Shown piece after piece: positions 13,701-25,700 of a stretch of 64,000 nucleotides of DNA. Source of the stretch: Mytilus galloprovincialis (Eukaryota > Mollusca > Bivalvia > Mytilida > Mytilidae); NCBI RefSeq assembly GCF_965363235.1, contig NC_134846.1, forward strand, positions 93,614,571 through 93,678,570. The letters are read 5' to 3'. The notes below the pieces were generated by a model. It saw nothing but the letters and a program-made list of their open reading frames with translations. It was not told where the DNA came from and did no database searches. The first letter of the stretch is position 1; every line of letters starts with the position of its first letter. The translations under genes and the position numbers were made by a program.

Positions 13701-16700
13701 AATTTCGTTCATACATACTCAGTCTAAAATCAAATCTCTCATTGTGAGGTTTCTGATTGCTAAGATATTTTGAAAAATATCAAACTTCAGATAATTGCAA
13801 TGAAAATTGAATTTAGTTTTCTGTCTTGTAGTTTAATTACAACAATGTGATTATAAAAATAAGAAGATGTGGTATGATTACCAATGAGACAACTCTCTAC
13901 CAGACACCAAATGACAGAAGTTTACAACTATAGTTCACTGTATGGCCTTCAACAATTAGCAGAAACCATAGCACATAGTCAGTTATAAAAGGCCCAAAAA
14001 GTGACCAATGTAAAACAATTCAAACCAATATAAACTACTAAATTACAGGCTCCTGACTTAAGATAGACACATATACAGGATGTGTTGTTATTTTTTTGTT
14101 TTTTGTTTGTTTTTTTTTGGGGGGGGTAAGCATTTTTCCTGGAATGCATACAGTACTTGCAACCTTAGGCGTTACTATTTCAGCGATCAATCAGCGGTCA
14201 TCGATCAGTCACCGATCAGTCAAGTTCGCGTCAAACTCACGTCAGCAATCCGTCAGACTTATAGTAAAAGTAATTGACTGATCGGACTGATCGGACGGAT
14301 AGTACCGATAGACCTTAATGACGGATTGAACTTTAATACGTCACATGATGAACTAATACAAATTACGGAATCTTAGTTTCGTTTAATTTAACTAAAATGG
14401 CGACTCATGAAAATCGAACGTTCAATGATACATTTTGTTTATTAATTATTTAGCAAAGTTTTATGAATTTAAATGAAAAGAAATGTACAGATAAAAGCTA
14501 AATTAAAATATCATCATTAAATAATAATTGTCTTTTTCGTTTTATTAAGGTTAATTATTTTCAAACCCGGCGAGTGTCTACATCGCGAAATTGATTTTAT
14601 TATTTTCCACACATACTCGGGAAAAACAAAATGAAAGGATCAGTTATTGAAAAATGTAGTCTATTTTTTTCAATATCTTAAATTTTTGTATCCTTATCAT
14701 CATAAAATTCTTTAAAAAAAGTCATAATCATGGACTTTCTATATTCTCGTCACAATCGAAGCCTTTGAAATAACAAATTACAAAAATAACTACTCCTAAA
14801 CAATAAAAAGTACAAAAATCTAATTCTTATTAGCAGACTTGTCTCAAGATGGTAAAAATAACTGATTTCAAATAAAATAGTATCATTTTCAATAAAAAGA
14901 AGAATAATTTAGCTTATTTTAAACGATGCGAATAATATTTTAGTATGATTTCTCTGACATTCTTTTAATTTTATGAAAAAAAACTATTCTAAACTATAAA
15001 AAGTACAAAAATTTAATGGCGGTCAATAATTTTCAGTAAAATGAAGAAGTATTTGCATTTTAGGCAACACGTACAAAAATTTACGGTCTCACTAATTAGC
15101 GACAACAAGAATTTTAGCGACAACAAGCGTCAACAAGCGACAAGAAGCGACAACAAGAATTATTTTAGCGACAACAAGCGACAAGAAACTATTTAGCGAC
15201 AAGAACACATTTTTTTTAATTAAAATTAATTATTGTAATAAATATTAAAAGAATATGCAAAAGAAAATAATTTTAGCGACAAGAAAGTTAAAATTGATAG
15301 AAAAAAATGAAACATTATTTCCATAATATTTTATTAAATTAATGACAATCTTGAGTTTTCAACAGGTGTTCACTATTTACAATGATTGTATATTCTGGCG
15401 CGTGTAATTGTATAGTCTGACGCGTGTACAAAGTTGAAGGTGTTAATTGGATGTTATTGTAGCAATAAAACAGGGGACACACAACTCGTTAAGCAAATGA
15501 ATCAAAATATTATATTCCATTATGCCCGCTCCATATATATCTCCATTCGTTTATTCATACTTTGACTTTGATGAAAACAGATACATACATTATCTTATAC
15601 ATATTCTTCATATTTAAAAATAATAAAAAAAGAAGCCCAATCTCTTTCTTCTTCACAAATGTTAAATTTCTTCATCTACCAATATACTAATATAAACTTC
15701 GCAATCTCTTTCTTCCTCACAAATGTTTCCTTTCTTTGTCTATCTATATCATAAAACATTTTAATTAGACATATCTGCTCGTATATTTAAAAAAAAAACA
15801 TTAAATACAAATTTCTTTCTATCTAATAAAAAAAAAATGTTTTCTTGTCGCTAAATAGTCTTCTTGTCGCTTGTTGTCGCTTGTTGACGCTTGTTGTCGC
15901 TTCTTGACGCTTGTTGTCGCTAATTAGTGAGACCCAAAATTTAGTATCTTTTTCCTTAAAGTAAGCATATTTTATGAAGAACAGCCAATCTTGATGTACA
16001 AAAAGTACTCAAATCATATCACGGTAAATAATTTGTATCAAAATAAATCAATAACTGCATTCTTATTCCACAAAAATAAAAGTTTAAGTATTTTGATTCT
16101 CATTATATCTCAATTCTGATTAGAAGACTTGTCTCAAGATGGTAAAAATAACTGATTTCAAATAAAATAGTATCATTTTTGATAAAAAGAAGAATAGTTT
16201 TGGTTATTTTATACAATGAGAACAAAATTTTAGTATGATTTTTCTGATATTCTTTTAATTTTATGAAAAAAAAAACTATTCTAAACTATAAAAAGTACAA
16301 AAATTTAATGGCAGTCAATAATTTTCAGTAAAATTAAGAAATATTTGCATTTTAGGCAATGCGTACAAAAATTTAGTATCTTTTTCCTTAAAGTAAGCAT
16401 ATTTTATGAAGAACAGCCAATCTTGATGTTCAAAAAGTACTCAAATCATATCACGGTTAATAATTTGTATCAAAATAAAAAAATAACTGCATTTTTATTC
16501 CACAAAAATAAAAGTTTAAGTATTTTAATTCTCATTATATCTCAATTCTGATTAGAAGACTTGTCTCAAGATGGTAAAAATAACTGATTTCAAATAAAAT
16601 AGTATCATTTTTGATAAAAAGAATAATTATTTTGGTTATTTTATACAATGCGAACAAAATTTTAGTATGATTTTTCTGATATTCTATTAATTTTATGAAA

Positions 16701-19700
16701 AAAAAACTATTCTAAACTATAAAAAGTACAAAAATTTAATGGTGGTCATTAATTTTCAGTAAAATGAAGAAATATTTGCATTTTAGGCAACGCGTACAAA
16801 AATTCAGTATCTTTTTCCTTAAAGTAAGCATATTTTATGAAGAACAGCCAATCTTGATGTACAAAAAGTACTCAAATCATATCACGGTTAATAATTTGTA
16901 TCAAAATAAATCAATAACTGCATTCTTATTCCACAAAAATAAAAGTTTAAGTATTTTAATTTTCATTATATCTCAATTCTGATTAGAAGACTTGTCTCAA
17001 GATGGTAAAAATAACTGATTTCAAATAAAATAGTATCATTTTTGATAAAAAGAATAATAATTTTGGTTATTTTATACAATGCGAACCAAATTTTAGTATG
17101 AATTTTCTGATATTCTATTAATTTTATGAAAAAAAAACTATTCTAAACTATAAAAAGTACAAAAATTTAATGGCGGTCAATAATTTTCAGTAAAATGAAG
17201 AAATATTTGCATTTTAGGCAACGCGTACAAAAATTTAGTATCTTTTTCCTTAAAGTAAGCATATTTTATGAAGAACAGCCAATCTTGATGTACAAAAAGT
17301 ACTCAAATCATATGACGGTTAATAATTTGTATCAAAATAAATCAATAATTGCATTCTTATTCCACAAAAATAAAAGTTTAAGTATTTTGATTCTCATTAT
17401 ATCTCAATTCTGATTAGAAGACTTGTCTCAAGATGGTAAAAATAACTGATTTCAAATAAAATAGTATCATTTTTGATAAAAAGAATAATAATTTTGGTTA
17501 TTTTATACAATGCGAACAAAATTTTAGTATGATTTTTCTGATATTCTTTTAATTTTATGAAAAAAAACTATTCTAAACTATAAAAAGTACAAAAATTTAA
17601 TGGCGGTCAATAATTTTCAGTAAAATTAAGAAATATTTGCATTTTAGGCAACGCGTACAAAAATTTAGTATCTTTTTCCTTAAAGTAAGCATATTTTATG
17701 AAGAACAGCCAATCTTGATGTACAAAAAGTACTCAAATCATATGACGGTTAATAATTTGTATCAAAATAAATCAATAACTGCATTTTTATTCCACAAAAA
17801 TAAAAGTTTAAGTATTTTAATTCTCATTATATCTCAATTCTGATTAGAAGACTTGTCTCAAGATGGTAAAAATAACTGATTTCAAATAAAATAGTATCAT
17901 TTTTGATAAAAAGAATAATTATTTTGGTTATTTTATACAATGCGAACAAAATTTTAGTATGATTTTTCTGATATTCTATTAATTTTATGAAAAAAAAACT
18001 ATTCTAAACTATAAAAAGTACAAAAATTTAATGGCGGTCATTAATTTTCAGTAAAATGAAGAAATATTTGCATTTTAGGCAACGCGTACAAAAATTCAGT
18101 ATCTTTTTCCTTAAAGTAAGCATATTTTATGAAGAACAGCCAATCTTGATGTACAAAAAGTACTCAAATCATATCACGGTTAATAATTTGTATCAAAATA
18201 AATCAATAACTGCATTCTTATTCCACAAAAATAAAAGTTTAAGTATTTTAATTTTCATTATATCTCAATTCTGATTAGAAGACTTGTCTCAAGATGGTAA
18301 AAATAACTGATTTCAAATAAAATAGTATCATTTTTGATAAAAAGAATAATAATTTTGGTTATTTTATACAATGCGAACCAAATTTTAGTATGAATTTTCT
18401 GATATTCTATTAATTTTATGAAAAAAAAACTATTCTAAACTATAAAAAGTACAAAAATTTAATGGCGGTCAATAATTTTCAGTAAAATGAAGAAATATTT
18501 GCATTTTAGGCAACGCGTACAAAAATTTAGTATCTTTTTCCTTAAAGTAAGCATATTTTATGAAGAACAGCCAATCTTGATGTACAAAAAGTACTCAAAT
18601 CATATGACGGTTAATAATTTGTATCAAAATAAATCAATAATTGCATTCTTATTCCACAAAAATAAAAGTTTAAGTATTTTGATTCTCATTATATCTCAAT
18701 TCTGATTAGAAGACTTGTCTCAAGATGGTAAAAATAACTGATTTCAAATAAAATAGTATCATTTTTGATAAAAAGAATAATAATTTTGGTTATTTTATAC
18801 AATGCGAACAAAATTTTAGTATGATTTTTCTGATATTCTTTTAATTTTATGAAAAAAAACTATTCTAAACTATAAAAAGTACAAAAATTTAATGGCGGTC
18901 AATAATTTTCAGTAAAATTAAGAAATATTTGCATTTTAGGCAACGCGTACAAAAATTTAGTATCTTTTTCCTTAAAGTAAGCATATTTTATGAAGAACAG
19001 CCAATCTTGATGTACAAAAAGTACTCAAATCATATGACGGTTAATAATTTGTATCAAAATAAATCAATAACTGCATTCTTATTCCACAAAAATAAAAGTT
19101 TAAGTATTTTAATTTTCATTATATCTCAATTCTGATTAGAAGACTTGTCTCAAGATGGTAAAAATAACTGATTTCAAATAAAATAGTATCATTTTTGATA
19201 AAAAGAAGAATAGTTTTGGTTATTTTATACAATGAGAACAAAATTTTAGTATGATTTTTCTGATATTCTTTTAATTTTATGAAAAAAAAAACTATTCTAA
19301 ACTATAAAAAGTACAAAAATTTAATGGCAGTCAATAATTTTCAGTAAAATTAAGAAATATTTGCATTTTAGGCAACGCGTACAAAAATTTAGTATCTTTT
19401 TCCTTAAAGTAAGCATATTTTATGAAGAACAGCCAATCTTGATGTTCAAAAAGTACTCAAATCATATCACGGTTAATAATTTGTATCAAAATAAATCAAT
19501 AACTGCATTTTTATTCCACAAAAATAAAAGTTTAAGTATTTTAATTCTCATTATATCTCAATTCTGATTAGAAGACTTGTCTCAAGATGGTAAAAATAAC
19601 TGATTTCAAATAAAATAGTATCATTTTTGATAAAAAGAATAATTATTTTGGTTATTTTATACAATGCGAACAAAATTTTAGTATGATTTTTCTGATATTC

Positions 19701-22700
19701 TATTAATTTTATGAAAAAAAAACTATTCTAAACTATAAAAAGTACCAAAATTTAATGGCGGTCATTAATTTTCAGTAAAATGAAGAAATATTTGCATTTT
19801 AGGCAACGCGTACAAAAATTCAGTATCTTTTTCCTTAAAGTAAGCATATTTTATGAAGAACAGCCAATCTTGATGTACAAAAAGTACTCAAATCATATCA
19901 CGGTTAATAATTTGTATCAAAATAAATCAATAACTGCATTCTTATTCCACAAAAATAAAAGTTTAAGTATTTTGATTCTCATTATATCTCAATTCTGATT
20001 AGAAGACTTGTCTCAAGATGGTAAAAATAACTGATTTCAAATAAAATAGTATCATTTTTGATAAAAAGAATAATAATTTTGGTTATTTTATACAATGCGA
20101 ACCAAATTTTAGTATGAATTTTCTGATATTCTATTAATTTTATGAAAAAAAAACTATTCTAAACTATAAAAAGTACAAAAATTTAATGTGGTCAATAATT
20201 TTCAGTAAAATGAAGAAATATTTGCATTTTAGGCAACGCGTACAAAAATTTAGTATCTTTTTCCTTAAAGTAAGCATATTTTATGAAGAACAGCCAATCT
20301 TGATGTACAAAAAGTACTCAAATCATATGACGGTTAATAATTTGTATCAAAATAAATCAATAATTGCATTCTTATTCCACAAAAATAAAAGTTTAAGTAT
20401 TTTGATTCTCATTATATCTCAATTCTGATTAGAAGACTTGTCTCAAGATGGTAAAAATAACTGATTTCAAATAAAATAGTATCATTTTTGATAAAAAGAA
20501 TAATAATTTTGGTTATTTTATACAATGCGAACAAAATTTTAGTATGATTTTTCTGATATTCTTTTAATTTTATGAAAAAAAACTATTCTAAACTATAAAA
20601 AGTACAAAAATTTAATGGCGGTCAATAATTTTCAGTAAAATTAAGAAATATTTGCATTTTAGGCAACGCGTACAAAAATTTAGTATCTTTTTCCTTAAAG
20701 TAAGCATATTTTATGAAGAACAGCCAATCTTGATGTACAAAAAGTACTCAAATCATATGACGGTTAATAATTTGTATCAAAATAAATCAATAACTGCATT
20801 CTTATTCCACAAAAATAAAAGTTTAAGTATTTTAATTTTCATTATATCTCAATTCTGATTAGAAGACTTGTCTCAAGATGGTAAAAATAACTGATTTCAA
20901 ATAAAATAGTATCATTTTTGATAAAAAGAATAATAATTTTGGTTATTTTATACAATGCGAACAAAATTTTAGTATGATTTTTCTGATATTCTATTAATTT
21001 TATGAAAAAAAACCTATTCCAAACTATAAAAAGTACAAAAATTTAATGGCGGTCAATAATTTTCAGTAAAATGAAGAAATATTTGCATTTTAGGCAACGC
21101 GTACAAAAATTTAGTATCTTTTTACTTAAAGTAAGCATATTTTATGAAGAACAGCCAATCTTGATGTACAAAAAGTACTCAAATCATATGACGGTTAATA
21201 ATTTGTATCAAAATAAATCAATAACTGCATTCTTATTCCACAAAAATAAAAGTTTAAGTATTTTAATTTTCATTATATCTCAATTCTGATTAGAAGACTT
21301 GTCTCAAGATGGTAAAAATAACTGATTTCAAATAAAATAGTATCATTTTTGATAAAAAGAATAATAATCTTGGTTATTTTATACAATGCGAACCAAATTT
21401 TAGTATGAATTTTCTGATATTCTATTAATTTTATGAAAAAAAAACTATTCTAAACTATAAAAAGTACAAAAATTTAATGGCGGTCAATAATTTTCAGTAA
21501 AATGAAGAAATATTTGCATTTTAGGCAACGCGTACAAAAATTTAGTATCTTTTTCCTTAAAGTAAGCATATTTTATGAAGAACAGCCAATCTTGATGTAC
21601 AAAAAGTACTCAAATCATATGACGGTTAATAATTTGTATCAAAATAAATCAATAATTGCATTCTTATTCCACAAAAATAAAAGTTTAAGTATTTTGATTC
21701 TCATTATATCTCAATTCTGATTAGAAGACTTGTCTCAAGAGGGTAAAAATAACTGATTTCAAATAAAATAGTATCATTTTTGATAAAAAGAATAATAATT
21801 TTGGTTATTTTATACAATGCGAACAAAATTTTAGTATGATTTTTCTGATATTCTTTTAATTTTATGAAAAAAAACTATTCTAAACTATAAAAAGTACAAA
21901 AATTTAATGGCGGTCAATAATTTTCAGTAAAATGAAGAAATATTTGCATTTTAGGCAACGCGTACAAAAATTTAGTATCTTTTTCCTTAAAGTAAGCATA
22001 TTTTATGAAGAACAGCCAATCTTGATGTACAAAAAATACTCAAATCATATGACGGTTAATAATTTGTATCAAAATAAATCAATAACTGCATTCTTATTCC
22101 ACAAAAATAAAAGTTTAAGTATTTTAATTCTCATTATATCTCAATTCTGATTAGAAGACTTGTCTCAAGATGGTAAAAATAACTGATTTCAAATAAAATA
22201 GTATCATTTTTGATAAAAAGAATAATAATTTTGGTTATTTTATACAATGCGAACAAAATTTTAGTATGATTTTTCTGATATTCTTTTAATTTTATGAAAA
22301 AAAAAACTATTCTAAACTATAAAAAGTACAAAAATTTAATGGCGGTCAATAATTTTCAGTAAAATGAAGAAATATTTGCATTTTAGGCAACGCGTAAAAA
22401 AATTTAGTATCTTTTTCCTTTAAGTAAGCATATTTCATGAAGAACAGCTAATATAATCTTGATGTACAAAAAGTACTCAAATGATATGATGGTTAATAAT
22501 TTGTATCAAAATAAATCAATAACTGCATTCTTATTCCACAAAAATAAAAGTTTAAGTATTTTGATTCTCATCATATCTCAATTCTGATTAGAAGACTTGT
22601 CTCAAAATGGTAAAAATAACTGATTTCAAATAAAATAGTATCATTTTTGATAAAAAGAAGAACAATTTTGGTAATTCTAAACAATGCGAAAAATTTTTTA

Positions 22701-25700
22701 ATATTATTTCTTTTACATTCTTTTAATTTCACAAAAAAACAACCTATTCGAAACTATAAAAAGTTCAAAAATCCAATGGCGGTCACAAAAAAACAACCTA
22801 TTCGAAACTATAAAAAGTTCAAAAATCCAATGGCGGTCAATAATGACCATTTTCGTAGGAATAAGTTTATGTTAACAGAGTCATATAATACAATTATGTA
22901 TTGTATGTCTCTGATGTTAAATATATTTAATACAAAACTATTAATCAACACAAACAATTTAACGCTCTAAGCATATTATTCTGTTATACTATTTTCACTT
23001 TTTTATTGCAACCAATTTTATTACAAATTAACGTGTAAATTAAGGTGTCTTCGTAGAGGTCCGCGTTCATCGTTTGTAAACACTGTCGAGTTCGGTTTAC
23101 ATAAGAATTTTAAATATATACGTATCCGTCCGATCCGTGCATAAATTTAATTTACTGATCGATCGGTGACAGTTGTCAGGGTAACTCTCACATAGGTTAT
23201 TTGACTTATCTGACGGATCCTATGGGTCACCGATCACCGATCACTCATCGATCAGTCAAACATCCGTCACCGATCATTCACCGATCAGTCAAGTTCACGT
23301 CAAACAGTAACGCCTAAGGTTGCAAGTACTGTAGCTCTCCCCAATAATTCTTTGTACTTGTAATTTATTAGCAACAATGTTATAAACATTTGTACTGTAA
23401 TTTATTTACAACAATGTAATTATACATTTTTACATTTTTACTTGTGATTTATTAACAACAATCTAATTACACATTGTAGTTTATTTACAACATTGTAATT
23501 ATACATGTAATGTATCTACAACTATGTAATGATGTTATGGTGAAATAGAAAGATTTGAAATTGTCAAATATTTTTGGCTTGTAAACCTCTTAAAATGTAT
23601 CCTCCAATTTCATACAGCTTAGGTATTAGTATACTTAGCAGGCATGGATCATATAATAATATTATCTTGTATCTGTAGTTCCCAGTTTTATATTTACTTT
23701 TTTATTTGGTATCTATAGTTTCCTGTTTGATATTTACTTATTAATTATCTGGTATGTGTAGTTTCCTGTTATATATATACATGTTATTTTATATGCAGTT
23801 TCCTATCTTACTTGTAATTTTACTTTTGTAGTCTCCTGAAGGTCACTGACTGGGTTACTTCCCCTACTGATTATTTCCTCAACATTATCTTGTCCCCATG
23901 GAAACTGACACTGTATGAATGCTCTACTAGTATTTTCATTTAAAGTCTCCAACTCTGAACAGGAAATCTGTGCTGGATCACTAGCATACTAAAAATACTT
24001 TTTACTTTTAGAGCTAAATTCTTAATTCTTGTAGTTTAAAGGTTTGGTTGGCTTCAGCTTTAATATATACTATTCTCTACATTATACTTAACAATCAAAT
24101 AATATTTAAAAAAAAATTAAGTATACAAGATGAAGCCCTGCCTATCTGTTGATTGCAGATGTCAATCTTAATTACAATGCTTGAGAAAACATGTTTACAA
24201 ACAAAGCAAGAGTCAACCAAACCATTAAACTACAAGCAATAGGAAAATAGTTCCAGACAGTAAACATATTGGCATTAGTTACAAGGTGAGTTTCCTCTTT
24301 AAGCTCTTTAAGCATTTTGTTTCCTATCTTATAATTAAGTAAGTAGAACAAGCATTAAGGACTTGGTTTTCATGTAAACCAACAGAAGAAATTTCAAAAT
24401 ACTTGGTATTACAATCGTTCATGCTATTTAACGCTCTAAAGCTTAAAATTAGCTAGGTTGGTCCCCTCCGTAAAACATTTAGTATGCCTTCGGAATATAC
24501 AAATGTATTGTCAGGAATTTCAATAACGGCCGGGAAACAGACTAAAAATTAGCCTAACACAATCCCAATGAATCTGATGTGTTCTAGGCAATGCTTTAGA
24601 TTGAATACATGGTACAACAAACTATTGTGATTGTTATCAATGACATAAAGATATCCAACAAATAATCTGAAATAATGGCATTATTTACCTTTCTCCACCA
24701 CAGTAATCTCTGTTGAATCCACTGATCAAATGACTGTAGAGCTGAACTAGGGCTGCAGAAATACTGTAGAACAATGCTTGTCTGAACTGAGGAGCTACAA
24801 TAAAATAGACCAATCAAAAGACTGTAGAACTGAACTAGGGCTACAAAAGTACTGTAGAACTGAACTAGGGCTACAAAAGTACTGTAGAACAATGATTGTC
24901 TGAACTGAGGAGTTACAATAAAATAGACTAATCAAATGAGTGTACAGCTGAACTAGGGCTACAGAAATACTGTAGAACAATGCTTGTCTGAACAGTTGTC
25001 TGAACTGAGGAGCTACAAAAAAATAGACTAATCAAATTACTGTACAGCTGAACCTGGGCTACAAAATTACTGTAGAACAATGCTTGTCTGAACTGAGGAG
25101 TTACAATAAAATAGACAAATCAAATGACTGTAGAGCTGAACTAGGGCTACAAAAGTACTGTAGAACAATGCTTGTCTGAACTGAGGAGCTACAATAAAAT
25201 AGACCAATCAAAAGACTGTAGAACTGAACTAGGGCTACAAAAGTACTGTAGAACAATGCTTGTCTGAACTGAGGAGCTACAGTAAAATAAATTAATCAAA
25301 AGATTGTAGAACTGAACTAGGGCTACAGAAATACTGTAGAACAATGCTTGTCTGAACAGTTGTCTGAACTGAGGAGCTACAAAAAAATAGACTAATCAAA
25401 TGACTGTAGAGCTGAACTAGGGCTACAAAAGTACTGTAGAACAGTGCTTGTCTGAACTGAGGAGCTACAATAAAATAGACCAATCAAATGACTGTAGAGC
25501 TGAACTAGGGCTACAAAAGTACTGTAGAACAATGCTTGTCTGAACTGAGGAGCTACAATAAAATAGACCAATCAAAAGACTGTAGAACTGAACTAGGGCT
25601 ACAAAAGTACTGTAGAACAATGCTTGTCTGAACTGAGGAGCTACAGTAAAATAAATTAATCAAAAGACTGTAGAGCTGAACTAGGGCTACAGAAATACTG

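Larger units (their letters stand above)
14149..23333. mobile_element. 9.2 kb terminal-inverted-repeat element carrying a satellite array
   Basis: The ends are 26 bp perfect inverted repeats: CAGTACTTGCAACCTTAGGC(GTTACT) from 14151, and its reverse complement ending at 23331. Each is flanked by TA (14149-14150 and 23332-23333), compatible with a TA target duplication as in Tc1/mariner-type transposons. Inside each end are clusters of CGATCAGTCACCGATCAGTC-like words (14180-14330 and 23140-23305). The core is the 431 bp satellite. No transposase frame is visible, so it is non-autonomous. It occupies most of POLG2 intron 6. Confidence 0.8.

Noticed and set aside
16345..22150. Fourteen near-identical 68-72 codon open frames in the satellite
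   Set aside because: They recur because the 431 bp unit is nearly identical. Unit differences change amino acids freely (Ile/Met, Thr/Ile, Tyr/Phe), the composition is that of AT-rich DNA, and there is no promoter or homology.
14149..23333. CRISPR-like or prokaryotic interpretation of regular repeats
   Set aside because: The repeats are long contiguous satellites without spacers, and the window has spliced animal genes.
24596..25483. Minus-strand frames across the exon 5 minisatellite as separate genes
   Set aside because: They are read-through of acceptor-bearing POLG2 exon 5 copies in changing frames. Only the terminal copy has a 5' splice site.
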